This document shows, one piece after another, positions 34,892-44,270 of a DNA stretch of 64,000 bases. The position numbers and the translations under genes were made by a program. The DNA lies in contig JAXMCR010000004.1 in NCBI GenBank assembly GCA_046349255.1, positions 62,001 through 126,000 of the forward strand, given 5' to 3'. The notes below the pieces were generated by a model. It did not search any database. It saw nothing but the letters and a program-made list of their open reading frames with translations, and was not told the origin of the DNA. This DNA is from DAIODI01 sp046349255. GTDB taxonomy: Bacteria; Pseudomonadota; Alphaproteobacteria; Rhizobiales; Aestuariivirgaceae. Each line of letters starts with the position of its first letter. Position 1 is the stretch's first letter.

Positions 34892-35923
34892 TCAGCGTTC
34901 GGTGAGCTTCAGCTCGATGCGCCGGTTGCGCGTCTTTGCTTCCTCGCTGTCGCCCGCCTCGATCGGCTGATACTCGCCGAAGCCGGCGGCCACGAGATGC
35001 TCGGGCGACACGCCGCGGGCGATCAGCTCCTTCACCACCGCGATGGCGCGCGCGGCGGAGAGCTCCCAGTTCGACTTGAACTGTGGCGTCTGGATCGGAT
35101 CGGCGTCGGTATGCCCGTCGACGCGCAGCACCCACGGGATGTCGGAGGGGATCTCGCCCTCGAGTTCCTTCATCGCCGCGGCGAGCTTGTCGATCTCCTG
35201 GACCCCCAGCGGATTGATGTCGGCGGTCCCCTTCGGGAACAGCACTTCCGACTGGAACACGAAGCGGTCGCCGACGACACGGATGTCGGAGCGTTGCGAC
35301 AGGATCTGGCGCAGCCGGCCAAAGAACTCCGAGCGGTAGCGGGCGAGTTCCTGCACGCGCTGGGCCAGCGCCACGTTGAGCCGCTTGCCGAGGTCGGCGA
35401 TCTGCGCCTTCGACTCCTGGTCGCGCTGCTCGGCGGCGGCGAGCACGTCGTTGAGCGTCGCGATCTGGCGGCGGAGTGCGGCGATCTGCTGGTTCAGGAG
35501 CTCCACGCGGCTGAGCGCGTCGGCCGAAAGCTTCTTCTCGGCGTCGAGCTGCCCTTCGAGGCCCGACACCGCACTCGCGCCGGCCGCGCCCTTGGCGTTG
35601 AGCGAGTCGACCAGGCCCTGCAGGCGCACGTTCTCGGCGCGTGTCGTCTTCACGTCGTCGGTCAGCGCGGCGAGCGTCGTCTCGAGTTCGGCCTTCGCCG
35701 ACTCCTGCAGCGCCAGCATCTGCGTCAGTTCGGCGATCTGCGACTTGAGCTTCGTCAGCACCGTGTCCTGCCCGCTGATCTCGCGGGCGAGCAGGAACTG
35801 GGCGATCATGAACACCGAGAGCAGGAACGTGATGACGAGCAGGAGCTGCGCCATCGCGTCGACGAAGCCCGGCCAGTAGGCGGCTTCCTCAGGCCTGCCG
35901 CGACGGCTGAGCGCGCGGGCCAT
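34892..35923 (-). CDS. MotB/OmpA-like peptidoglycan-binding protein
   Basis: 343 residues. One membrane helix at about 24-46 is preceded by a conserved-type acid, Asp22 in WPGFVDAMAQ, placed like the proton-binding Asp of MotB and TolR. A long coiled coil (about 50-200) follows, then an OmpA-like peptidoglycan-binding domain (about 215-343) with VDGHTDADPI and the C-terminal NRRIELKLTER. It should be a stator-type partner of the upstream MotA/TolQ-like protein, 3 bases away. No flagellar gene is near. Confidence 0.85.
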   Translation of the reverse strand: MARALSRRGRPEEAAYWPGFVDAMAQLLLVITFLLSVFMIAQFLLAREISGQDTVLTKLKSQIAELTQMLALQESAKAELETTLAALTDDVKTTRAENVRLQGLVDSLNAKGAAGASAVSGLEGQLDAEKKLSADALSRVELLNQQIAALRRQIATLNDVLAAAEQRDQESKAQIADLGKRLNVALAQRVQELARYRSEFFGRLRQILSQRSDIRVVGDRFVFQSEVLFPKGTADINPLGVQEIDKLAAAMKELEGEIPSDIPWVLRVDGHTDADPIQTPQFKSNWELSAARAIAVVKELIARGVSPEHLVAAGFGEYQPIEAGDSEEAKTRNRRIELKLTER

Positions 35924-35926
35924 CCC

Positions 35927-37015
35927 TTACTCGTCCTTTGTGCTGCGCGAGGCCGGCCGCAGATTCTGCCGCGACAGCGGCGCGGGCGATCCGAGCGGCG
36001 GGCGCTGCGGCTGCTCGGAGGGCAGCCGCGACAGGATGCGGCGGAGGTCGGCGGTCTGCTCGGACTGCGCCTGCACCCACTGGCGCACGATCTTCTGTTC
36101 CTCGCGCATCTGCCGCACGAGATTCTCGACGGCGTCCGCAAGCCGCGACAGGGCCTCGGTGTCGCCGTCGCTGCCGGATCCCGCCTGGTCCGTCAGCGCC
36201 TCGTCGAGCGTCTGGTTCATGCGGGCGATGCCCTGGCGCAGCTCCTTCATGTCGAGCCGCAGGAAGTTCGGAACCGAAGCGGCCGCCTGGTCGCCGGCCT
36301 CGAGGTCGGTGATGCTCGACAGCCAGTCCTCGAGGTCGGTGTAGAAGCGGTTTTGCGCCTGGCTCGCCTGCAGGTCGAGGAAGCCCAGCACCAGCGATCC
36401 CGCGAGGCCGAACAGCGACGACGAGAACGACGTGCCCATGCCTTGTAGCGGCGCCTCGAGGCCGCGCTTCAGTTCCTCGAACACCGAGCCCGACTGCGTC
36501 GAGACGTCGAGTGAGCGGATCGCGGTCGTCACCGACTGCACCGTTTCGAGGAGGCCCCAGAACGTGCCGAGCAGGCCGAGGAAGATGAGCAGGCCGATGA
36601 GGTAGCGCGAGATGTCGCGCGATTCATCGAGGCGCAGCGCGATCGACTCGAGCATCGTGCGCATCGACTGCGGCGAGAGCACCGTGGGTCCGCGCCGGTC
36701 GCGCAGCATCGTCGCCATAGGCGCGAGCAGCACGGGCGTATACGGAACTTCGAGACCGGGATCGGCGATGCGGAAGTTGTTGACCCAGTTCACCTCGGGA
36801 AACAGCCGCCACACCATGCGGAAGGCGTAGAGGATGCCGAGGAACAGGATGCCGAGGATCGTCCCGTTGAGCCCGGGGTTGTGCAGGAATGCTTCCCGGA
36901 TCGTCGGATAGAGGACCGTCGCGATGATTCCCACCAGCACGAGGAACACAGCCATGCGGATGATGTAGACGCGTGGCAGGTCGAGTACGGTGTTGGCGCT
37001 CATTGCTGATGCCAT
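35927..37015 (-). CDS. MotA/TolQ/ExbB-like membrane protein
   Basis: 362 residues with hydrophobic helices at about 16-36, 46-66, 133-155 and 190-210, the last two carrying LLGTFWGLLETV and a long GLAGSLVLGFLDLQ segment, as in proton channels of the MotA/TolQ/ExbB group. The C-terminal 120 residues are cytoplasmic, charged and Gln-rich. Paired with the OmpA-like gene downstream, it should form a proton-driven complex that acts on peptidoglycan or the outer membrane. Start 37015 is chosen; 37003 is also possible. Confidence 0.8.
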   Translation of the reverse strand: MASAMSANTVLDLPRVYIIRMAVFLVLVGIIATVLYPTIREAFLHNPGLNGTILGILFLGILYAFRMVWRLFPEVNWVNNFRIADPGLEVPYTPVLLAPMATMLRDRRGPTVLSPQSMRTMLESIALRLDESRDISRYLIGLLIFLGLLGTFWGLLETVQSVTTAIRSLDVSTQSGSVFEELKRGLEAPLQGMGTSFSSSLFGLAGSLVLGFLDLQASQAQNRFYTDLEDWLSSITDLEAGDQAAASVPNFLRLDMKELRQGIARMNQTLDEALTDQAGSGSDGDTEALSRLADAVENLVRQMREEQKIVRQWVQAQSEQTADLRRILSRLPSEQPQRPPLGSPAPLSRQNLRPASRSTKDE

Positions 37016-37112
37016 CGCTGGCCCCGCGATTCCCTCTTCCGGCGGACGGTTGCGGGCAGGATGGCGCAATCTCAGGGGCATGTCACGAAAACTGCGCTGG
37101 ACGCGCTTCGGT

Positions 37113-37928
37113 TCACGACGCGGCCCGCGCCGCCTCCGCCGTGCCGGCGGTGAGTTCCGCCCGGATCTGGCCGAAGAGCTCGCCGTTCGAGGCGAGGACG
37201 TCGCCGGTCGTCATCGGGTCGGCCGAGCCGTCCGGGTCGCCGACCGTGCCGCCCGCTTCGCGAATCAGCACGATACCGGCGCAGATGTCCCACGGCTTGA
37301 GGCCCCGCTCCCAGTAGCCGTCGATCCTGCCCGCCGCGACCCACGCGAGGTCGAGCGAGGCAGCGCCGAAGCGGCGGATGCCGGCGGCCTTCGACTGCAC
37401 GCGGGTGAGCTCGGCGCGGAAGCGCACGTGGTCGCCGCGCCCGAGATGCGGGATGCCGCACGCGATCACGCTGTCGGCGAGCGACTTGCGGCCGGCGACG
37501 CGCAGGCGGCGGTCGTTGAGGAACGCGCCGCGCCCTTTTTCGGCGGCGAACAGTTCGTCCACGATCGGATTGTAGATCACGCCCGCGACCGGCTCGCCCG
37601 CCCGCTCGAGGCCGATCGAGATGCCGAAGTGCGGGATGCCGTGGATGAAGTTGGTGGTGCCGTCGATCGGGTCGACCACCCAGCGGTGCTGCCCGTCGGT
37701 GCCCTTCGTTTCGCCGCTCTCCTCCATGAGGAAGCCGTACGTCGGGCGGGCCTTCGCAAGCTCGTCGCGGATCACCTGTTCGGCGCGCTTGTCCGCCTTG
37801 GTGACGAAATTGGCCGGGCCCTTCAGCGAAACCTGCAACGTCTCCACCTCGCCGAAGTCGCGGCGGATGGCGCGCGCGCCTTTGCGCGCGGCGTTGATCA
37901 TGACGGTGAGGAGCGGTGAGGGCGCCAT
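37113..37928 (-). CDS. suhB: Inositol monophosphatase family protein
   Basis: 271 residues of the lithium-sensitive phosphatase family. Metal-binding motifs are EESGE, DPIDGTTNFIHG and WDICAGIVLIREAGG. It hydrolyses inositol-1-phosphate or related sugar phosphates; in bacteria SuhB also takes part in rRNA transcription complexes, which cannot be judged here. The start at 37928 gives the expected length. It lies upstream of the MotA-like gene, separated by about 100 bases. Confidence 0.9.
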   Translation of the reverse strand: MAPSPLLTVMINAARKGARAIRRDFGEVETLQVSLKGPANFVTKADKRAEQVIRDELAKARPTYGFLMEESGETKGTDGQHRWVVDPIDGTTNFIHGIPHFGISIGLERAGEPVAGVIYNPIVDELFAAEKGRGAFLNDRRLRVAGRKSLADSVIACGIPHLGRGDHVRFRAELTRVQSKAAGIRRFGAASLDLAWVAAGRIDGYWERGLKPWDICAGIVLIREAGGTVGDPDGSADPMTTGDVLASNGELFGQIRAELTAGTAEAARAAS

Positions 37929-37980
37929 CGGGGCTACATAGGGGGTAGGGCGCGGGGAGGCAAGCGCGAAGGCTTCGGGC

Positions 37981-38955
37981 CTAGTTCGCCGCCGGGTCGG
38001 ACTTCAGCACCTGCGTCGCCTTGGCGGTCGACGCATCCGCGCCGCCCATTGGCTGCGGCTTGAACGCGGCCGCCCGGTTCTGCGCCTCGGCGATCTGGTC
38101 TGCGGGAAGTTTCGCGATGTAGTCGTCGAGGTACTGGTCGCCCTTGCCGGCGTTCCTCGCGAGGATGTGCCACTTCGCCGCCTCGACCGGATCGGCCTTC
38201 ACGCCCTTGCCCATGGCGTAGAGCCGGGCGACCCGGTTCTGCGCGATGGGGTTGCCGTGCTGGGCCGACACGATCAGCCACTGCGCGCCGATCGCTTCGT
38301 CCTTCTGCACGCCCTCGCCGCGGAACACGAGCACGCCGTAGTCGAGCGCCGCGTCGGGCAGGCCCTTGAGCGCAGCGCGCTTGAACCACTCGGCGGCCTG
38401 CTGCGTGTTCTGTTCGACGCCCTTGCCCTCGAGATAGAGGACGCCGAGGTTGTATTCCGCATCGCCAATGTTCTGCTCCGCCGCCTTGCGGAACCACTTG
38501 GCGGCCTCGGGCCAGTTCGGTTCGCTGCCGCCGGCGCCGGCGTAGAGGAGGCCGAGATTGTGCTGGGCGGGGCCGTTGCCGGCTTCGGCGGCCTTCAGCG
38601 TCCACTCGCGGCCCTTTACGACATCGGGCTTGCCGAGACGGCCGTCGAGGTAGAGCAGCGAGAGCTGGAACATCGCGCCGACGTGGCCGTTGAGCGCCGC
38701 GCTCTCGTACCAGGACCGCGCCGTGTTGTAGTCGCGCGGCACGCCGTAGCCGTCTTCGTAGAGCGAGCCCAGCATCGCCATCGCGCGCGCATCGCCCGCG
38801 GTCGCGAGCGGGGCGGCGACCTCGTAGGCCGCCTTGTAGTTCTTGTCCGAATAGAGCGCGACCGCCTCCTCGAAGGTCGGCTGGTTCGCGGCGAACGCCG
38901 GCGCCGCCCCGGCAAGGAGCGCAGCGAGGAGGGCCGATTGGAGGATCCGGCGCAT
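37981..38955 (-). CDS. Secreted Sel1/TPR-repeat protein
   Basis: 324 residues. A signal peptide (MRRILQSALLAALLAGAAPAFA, cleavage likely after AFA-22) is followed by about six to seven Sel1-type repeats of 36 residues, for example AMLGSLYEDGYGVPRDYNTA and YNLGVLYLEGKGVEQNTQQA. It should be a periplasmic scaffold. Sel1-type repeats often hold proteins together in stress or envelope signalling. The start codon overlaps the stop of the ThiE-like gene by one base, so the two are coupled. Confidence 0.88.
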   Translation of the reverse strand: MRRILQSALLAALLAGAAPAFAANQPTFEEAVALYSDKNYKAAYEVAAPLATAGDARAMAMLGSLYEDGYGVPRDYNTARSWYESAALNGHVGAMFQLSLLYLDGRLGKPDVVKGREWTLKAAEAGNGPAQHNLGLLYAGAGGSEPNWPEAAKWFRKAAEQNIGDAEYNLGVLYLEGKGVEQNTQQAAEWFKRAALKGLPDAALDYGVLVFRGEGVQKDEAIGAQWLIVSAQHGNPIAQNRVARLYAMGKGVKADPVEAAKWHILARNAGKGDQYLDDYIAKLPADQIAEAQNRAAAFKPQPMGGADASTAKATQVLKSDPAAN

Positions 38956-39554
38956 CAGGCGGCGCTCTCCGTGGTGCCGTAGGCGCTTAACGCCGCGCGC
39001 ATCGCCTCGGGTGAGGACCAGTCGCCGGCCGCGCGCACGAACTCGACGCCGCGCTCCGCGAGCGCATGGGCAGCCTCGGGCGCAACCGCGCCCCCGGCGA
39101 CGGCGGGCACGGTCGAGACGTCGGCCCACCACGCGGCGAGGGGTTCGCCGTCGAGTTCGCCCGACAGCACCACGTAGTCGGCGCCGGCCTCGGCGAGTTC
39201 CATCGCGGCGTGGCGGCTTGCACCCGCGTCCGCGCCGACGATCGCGCCCGGCATCAGCGTGCCGCGGGCGTCGGCCACGGCGGCGGCGTCACTGCCGGCG
39301 GAAAGCTCGACGCCGTCTGCGCGAAGGCCACGCGCAAGCCCGGCGTGGCCAGCAACGATGGCCGCCACGCCCAGCCGTTGCGCCAGCGGCAGCAGCGTCT
39401 CGATCATGCCTTTCGAAGCTCCCGGTCCACCGGCGGAGAGCAGGATGCTCGCCACGTCGCCCGCTGCGACGGCGGCCTCGAGGCACTTGGCTGCGGCCGC
39501 CGCGTCGCCATCGGACGGTGCAACGAGGAAAAGGCGGCATTTGGGCAAGGACAT
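38955..39554 (-). CDS. Degenerate ThiE-like TIM-barrel protein
   Basis: 199 residues related to thiamine-phosphate synthase, starting MSLPKCRLFLVAP. Several ThiE active-site blocks are altered: no QxRxK, no NDR (it reads VAGHAGLA), and ADGVELSAGSD where DGVHLGQ is expected. GADYVVLSGEL and the glycine turn VAGGAVAPE are kept. It is probably not a working ThiE. Similar genes sit next to class I aldolase genes in related bacteria, as here. The ATG at 39554 was chosen over 39620 because of the family N-terminus. Confidence 0.75.
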   Translation of the reverse strand: MSLPKCRLFLVAPSDGDAAAAAKCLEAAVAAGDVASILLSAGGPGASKGMIETLLPLAQRLGVAAIVAGHAGLARGLRADGVELSAGSDAAAVADARGTLMPGAIVGADAGASRHAAMELAEAGADYVVLSGELDGEPLAAWWADVSTVPAVAGGAVAPEAAHALAERGVEFVRAAGDWSSPEAMRAALSAYGTTESAA

Positions 39555-39663
39555 GGGCTCGCTGAAACGGCTTCGGGCGGCGACGCCGGCATCAAAGCCA
39601 GAGTCGCCGCCCGAAAGCAATGCGCCGGAATGGCGTGCCGTCAGGCCCGCGCAAACTCGGTGA

Positions 39664-40692
39664 TCAGGCTGCCTGCTCGAGCTTCTTCGACCAGCCGCCC
39701 GTCGCTGCGAGGCCGTTCATCTTCGCGCGGTGCGTGAAGGCCGACTGGGCCGCCTTCACGTTGTCGGGCTTCCCGCCCCACGCCTTCAGCGCGGCCGCCT
39801 GCAGCGCGCGGCCGTAGGAGAAGGTGAGCGCCCACGGCAGCGGGCCCATGGCGTTCATCAGCGACAGGTTCTCGGTAGCCTGCTCGTCCGACTGGCCGCC
39901 CGACAGGAACGCGATGCCCGGCACGGCGGAGGGCACGGTTTCCTTCAGCACACGAACGGTCTTCTCGGCCACTTCCTGCGCCGAGGCCTGCTTCTTCGCG
40001 TTCTTGCCGGCGATCACCATGTTGGGCTTCAGCACCATGCCCTCGAGCATGACGCGCGCCTCGAACAGCTCGTCGAACACCGTCTGCAGCGTCCACTTGG
40101 TGACCTCGTAGCAGCGGTCGATGTCGTGGGCGGCGACCGGGCCGTCCATCAGCACCTCCGGCTCGACGATCGGCACGATCTTCTGCTCCTGGCAGAGCGC
40201 CGCATAGCGCGCCAGCGCGTGCGCGTTCGCCTTCACGCAGCCCCAGGTCGGGATGCCGTCGGCGATGTCGATCACCGCGCGCCACTTCGCAAAGCGGGCG
40301 CCGAGCTTGTAGTACTCCGCAAGCCGCTCGCGCAGGCCGTCGAGGCCCTCGGTGATCTTCTCGCCGGGATGGAAGGCGAGGTCCTTCGCGCCGGCGTCGA
40401 CCTTGATGCCGGGGATCGAGCCCGCCGCCTCGATGAGGCTCACCAGCGTCTTGCCGTCGCGCGCGTTCTGCCGGATCGTCTCGTCGTAGAGGATCACGCC
40501 GGAGATGTACTTCGACATCGCTTCCTTGGCCGAGAACATCATCTCGCGGTAGTCGCGCCGGTTGTCGGCGGTGGAGTCGAGCTTGATCGAGTCGAAACGC
40601 TTCTTGATGGTGCCGGAGCTCTCGTCGGCTGCAAGGATGCCCTTGCCCTTGGCAACCATCCGCGCGGCGATGTCGGGAAGTGTCTCGCTCAT
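39664..40692 (-). CDS. Fructose-bisphosphate aldolase, class I
   Basis: 342 residues of class I aldolase, which interconverts fructose-1,6-bisphosphate with two triose phosphates through a Schiff base. ADESSGTIKKRF near the N-terminus, the Schiff-base Lys222 in GMVLKPNMV, and the GGQSDEQATENL loop are all present. The ATG at 40692 gives the usual start; the open frame upstream has no homology. It lies downstream of pgk and tkt on the same strand and acts in the same sugar-phosphate pathway. Confidence 0.95.
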   Translation of the reverse strand: MSETLPDIAARMVAKGKGILAADESSGTIKKRFDSIKLDSTADNRRDYREMMFSAKEAMSKYISGVILYDETIRQNARDGKTLVSLIEAAGSIPGIKVDAGAKDLAFHPGEKITEGLDGLRERLAEYYKLGARFAKWRAVIDIADGIPTWGCVKANAHALARYAALCQEQKIVPIVEPEVLMDGPVAAHDIDRCYEVTKWTLQTVFDELFEARVMLEGMVLKPNMVIAGKNAKKQASAQEVAEKTVRVLKETVPSAVPGIAFLSGGQSDEQATENLSLMNAMGPLPWALTFSYGRALQAAALKAWGGKPDNVKAAQSAFTHRAKMNGLAATGGWSKKLEQAA

Positions 40693-40784
40693 GGAAATGT
40701 CTGTCCTTCGTTGATGTTCGGGGGCGGTGCGATTATTGCCCCGCTTTTCGGCAAAGTTGCGAACCGGGTCAAGCAGCACACGAA

Positions 40785-41984
40785 CTATTGGTTTTCGAGC
40801 GCCTTCACCCCCGGCAGCGGCTTGCCCTCGAGCCACTCGAGGAATGCGCCTCCCGCCGTCGAGACGTAGGTGAAGTCGTCGGCGACGCCCGCATGGTTAA
40901 GCGCCGCGACCGTGTCGCCGCCGCCCGCGATCGCCACCACCCTCCCGGCCTTGGCGCGGGAGGCCGCGTGCTTTGCGGCCGCGACGGTTGCTGCGTCGAA
41001 CGGCGGAATCTCGAATGCCCCGAGCGGACCGTTCCAAACGATGGTCTTCGCCCCGTCGAACGCCGCGTTCACGGCGGCGACGCTCTTCGGTCCGATGTCG
41101 AGGATCATGTCCGCCGGCCCGACGGCGTCGACGGCGACCACCTTCGACGGCGCGCCCGCCTTGAACTCGGGCGCGACCACCGCGTCGACGGGAAGGAGGA
41201 TCACGCACCCCTTCTTCGCCGCGGCGGCGAGGATCCCCCGCGCGGTGTCGAGCAGATCGTGTTCGCACAGCGACTTGCCGACGGCGAGGCCCTTGGCCGC
41301 AAGAAACGTGTTCGCCATCGCGCCGCCGATCACGATCGTGTTGGCGATCGCCGACAGGTTGTTGAGGAGATCGAGCTTCGTCGAGATCTTCGCGCCGCCG
41401 ACCACCGCGACGAGCGGACGCTTCGGCGACGTAAGCGCCGCCGCGAGCGCCTTGAGCTCCGCCTCCATCGCGCGGCCCGCGACCGACGGCAGGAGATGCG
41501 CCACGCCCTCGGTCGAGGCGTGCGCGCGGTGCGCGGCCGAGAACGCATCGTTCACGTAGACGTCGCCCAGCGCCGCGAAGGTCTTTGCGAGCGCCGCATC
41601 GTTCTTCTCCTCGCCGGCCGAGAAGCGCGTGTTCTCGAACAGGAGCACGTCGCCCGCCTTCGCCTTCGCCGCCGCTGCCGCCGCGTGGCCGTCGGCCCAG
41701 TCCGTCTCGACGAACGCGACCGGCGCGCCGAGCGACTTCTGCAGCGCGGCTGCAATGGGCTTCAGCGACATCGACGGCACGACCTTGCCCTTCGGCCGGT
41801 CGAAGTGGGCGAGGATCAGGACCGCCGCCCCCTTCTGCCGCAACTCCTTCAGTGTACCGACGATCCGGTCGATGCGCGTCGTATCGCGCACCTCGCCGTT
41901 CTCGATCGGCACGTTGAGGTCGAGGCGGACGACCGCCTTCTTGCCGCGCCAGTCGATGTCGTCGAGGGTGCGATAGGGGGCCAC
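40785..41984 (-). CDS. pgk: Phosphoglycerate kinase
   Basis: 399 residues, the ATP-forming step of glycolysis. The N-terminal VVRLDLNVPI, HFDRPKG, the mid-protein VVGGAKISTKLDLL and the C-terminal GGGDTVAAL are the family blocks. No ATG fits; the GTG at 41984 gives APYRTLDDIDW and is preceded by AAGGAG, which overlaps the tkt stop (TGAAGGAG). It is therefore coupled to tkt. The gap gene that often lies between tkt and pgk is missing here. Confidence 0.95.
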   Translation of the reverse strand: MAPYRTLDDIDWRGKKAVVRLDLNVPIENGEVRDTTRIDRIVGTLKELRQKGAAVLILAHFDRPKGKVVPSMSLKPIAAALQKSLGAPVAFVETDWADGHAAAAAAKAKAGDVLLFENTRFSAGEEKNDAALAKTFAALGDVYVNDAFSAAHRAHASTEGVAHLLPSVAGRAMEAELKALAAALTSPKRPLVAVVGGAKISTKLDLLNNLSAIANTIVIGGAMANTFLAAKGLAVGKSLCEHDLLDTARGILAAAAKKGCVILLPVDAVVAPEFKAGAPSKVVAVDAVGPADMILDIGPKSVAAVNAAFDGAKTIVWNGPLGAFEIPPFDAATVAAAKHAASRAKAGRVVAIAGGGDTVAALNHAGVADDFTYVSTAGGAFLEWLEGKPLPGVKALENQ

Positions 41985-41997
41985 GGTCGAAACTCCT

Positions 41998-44037
41998 TCA
42001 GAGGCTGGCGATGCGGTCGATCGCGGCCTTGGCTGCCGCGTCCGCCGTGATGCCGAAGTGGGCGTAAAGTTTGTCATAAGGCCCGGACGCGCCGAACCCG
42101 TGCATGCCGACGAAGATCCCGTCCGCCCCGATGAACCGGTCCCAGCCCATCCGCACGCCCGCCTCGATCGCGACGCGCACGCGCTCCGGCCCCAGCACCG
42201 CCGCCTGGTACGCCGGCGACTGCGCCGCGAAGCGCTCCATCGAGGGCACCGACACGACGCGCGCCGGGTGGCCCGCCGCATCGAGCTTCGCCTTGGCGGC
42301 GACCGCGATCTCGACCTCGGAGCCCGTCGCGAACAGCACGACCTTAGCCGTGCCCGCCGCCGGCGCGATCTCGTAGGCGCCCTTCGCCGAGAGGTTTTCG
42401 GCAGACGGCGCCGTGCGCAGCTGCGCGAGCTTCTGGCGCGACAGCGCGAGGATCGACGGCGTCTTGCGCGCCTCGAGCGCGACCTCCCAGCATTCCGCCG
42501 TCTCGACCGCGTCGCACGGGCGCATCACGTAGAGGTTCGGCATCGCCCGGAGCGCCGCGAGGTGCTCGACCGGCTGGTGCGTGGGCCCGTCTTCGCCGAG
42601 CCCGATCGAGTCGTGCGTCATCACGTAGACGACGCGCTGCTCCATCAGCGCCGAGAGACGGATCGCCGGGCGGCAGTAGTCGGTGAACACGAGGAACGTG
42701 CCGCCGTAGGGAATGACGCCGCCGTGCAGCGCCATGCCGTTCATCGCAGACGCCATCGCGTGCTCGCGGATACCCCAGTGCACGTAGCGCCCGGCGTAGG
42801 TCGGCGGCGCGAACGGCTGCATGTCCTTCGTGCGCGTGTTGTTCGAACCGGTGAGGTCGGCCGAGCCGCCGACCGTTTCCTGCACGACCACGTTGATCGT
42901 CTCGAGCGCCGTCTGCGAGGCGTTGCGGGTCGCGGTGGCCTGCGGGGCCTTGGCGAGCGTCTCGCGGAGGTCCTGCATCGTCGAACGGAAGTCCTGCGGC
43001 AGGTCGCCCGCGATGGCGCGCCGGAAGTCTGCCGCGACGGGCGCGCCCGCGAGCCGCTTCTCCCACGCTGCGCGCGCGCCTCGCCCGCGCAGGCCCGCAT
43101 CGAGCCAGCGCCTGCGAATGTCGTCGGGCACGTGGAACGGCGGGTGCGACCAGCCGAGCGTCTCGCGCACGCGCGCGATCTCGTCTGCGCCGAGCGGCGA
43201 GCCGTGCACGCCCGCGGTGCCCTGCTTCTTCGGCGCGCCGAAGCCGATCACCGTCCTGCAGGCGATGAGGCTCGGGCGGTCGGAGTGTTTTGCCGCCTCG
43301 ATTGCGGCGAATATGGCCTCGGGGTCGTGCCCGTCGACGCGCGTCGTCGCCCAGCCCGAGGCCGCGAAGCGGGCGAGCTGGTCGGTCGAGTCCGCCATCG
43401 ACACGGCGCCGTCGATCGAGATGCCGTTGTCGTCGAACAGCACGATCAGCCGGTTGAGCTTCAGGTGCCCGGCCAGCGCGATGGCCTCCTGCGAGATGCC
43501 TTCCATCAGGCAGCCGTCGCCGGCGAGCACGTAGGTGTGGTGATCGACGAGGTCGCCGCCGAAGCGGGAGGCGAGATGCCGCTCGGCCATCGCCATGCCG
43601 ACCGCGTTGGCGAGGCCCTGGCCGAGGGGCCCCGTGGTCGTCTCGATGCCGGCGGCGTGGCCGAACTCGGGATGGCCCGCGGTTCGCGCGCCGATCTGGC
43701 GGAAGCGCTTGATCTCGTCGAGCGTCATGTCGGCGTAGCCGAGGAGATGCAGCGCCGCGTAGAGCAGCATCGATCCGTGCCCTGCCGACAGCACGAAGCG
43801 GTCACGGTCCGGCCATGCCGGATCCGCAGCGTCGAACTTCATGATTCGCGTGAACAGCACCGTGGCGATGTCGGCCGCGCCCATCGGCAGGCCGGGGTGC
43901 CCGGAGTTGGCGGCCTCGACTGCGTCCATCGCCAGCGCCCGGATGGCGTTCGCCATGCCGCGATGGGTTTCGTCCGCCCGGTACGGGGCCATCGGAACCG
44001 GGGCGGCTTGCGCCGCGCCGGCGGGGGAAGAGGACAT
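41998..44037 (-). CDS. tkt: Transketolase
   Basis: 679 residues. The thiamine-diphosphate domain has GHGSMLLYAALHLLGY and GDGCLMEGISQEAI with DDNGISIDG. The middle domain carries GIREHAMASAMNG and DSIGLGEDGPTHQPVEHL, and the C-terminal domain has FGASGPYDKLY. It moves two-carbon units between sugar phosphates. The ATG at 44037 is preferred over one at 44073 because GGAG sits just before it. It starts the tkt-pgk-fba run. Confidence 0.96.
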   Translation of the reverse strand: MSSSPAGAAQAAPVPMAPYRADETHRGMANAIRALAMDAVEAANSGHPGLPMGAADIATVLFTRIMKFDAADPAWPDRDRFVLSAGHGSMLLYAALHLLGYADMTLDEIKRFRQIGARTAGHPEFGHAAGIETTTGPLGQGLANAVGMAMAERHLASRFGGDLVDHHTYVLAGDGCLMEGISQEAIALAGHLKLNRLIVLFDDNGISIDGAVSMADSTDQLARFAASGWATTRVDGHDPEAIFAAIEAAKHSDRPSLIACRTVIGFGAPKKQGTAGVHGSPLGADEIARVRETLGWSHPPFHVPDDIRRRWLDAGLRGRGARAAWEKRLAGAPVAADFRRAIAGDLPQDFRSTMQDLRETLAKAPQATATRNASQTALETINVVVQETVGGSADLTGSNNTRTKDMQPFAPPTYAGRYVHWGIREHAMASAMNGMALHGGVIPYGGTFLVFTDYCRPAIRLSALMEQRVVYVMTHDSIGLGEDGPTHQPVEHLAALRAMPNLYVMRPCDAVETAECWEVALEARKTPSILALSRQKLAQLRTAPSAENLSAKGAYEIAPAAGTAKVVLFATGSEVEIAVAAKAKLDAAGHPARVVSVPSMERFAAQSPAYQAAVLGPERVRVAIEAGVRMGWDRFIGADGIFVGMHGFGASGPYDKLYAHFGITADAAAKAAIDRIASL

Positions 44038-44270
44038 GGTCGCTCCGCGCATGAGGGAGCCGGCCGATCCCACAACGCCACGGCCGGCGAACGGGGGCCA
44101 TGCATAGCACCGGTCGGCGTTGAGTCAATCGAGCAGGGCCTGAGCCGTTGGTCGAACCGGAAAATCCAGTCGAGTTGCGTACTTGCGCGGGCAGGCATAT
44201 TGTTTCCGCCGGGACAGCGGTACGGACTCGAGGAGGCACGACCACCGGCGCTGTAATGTGGAGACGTCAC

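Noticed and set aside
34892..37015. Zorya anti-phage system
   Set aside because: Only ZorA/ZorB-like architecture is present; no helicase or nuclease partners lie nearby, and the neighbours are housekeeping genes.
38955..39620. Thiamine-pyrophosphate riboswitch before the ThiE-like gene
   Set aside because: No conserved thi-box sequence was found upstream, and the protein lacks ThiE active-site motifs.
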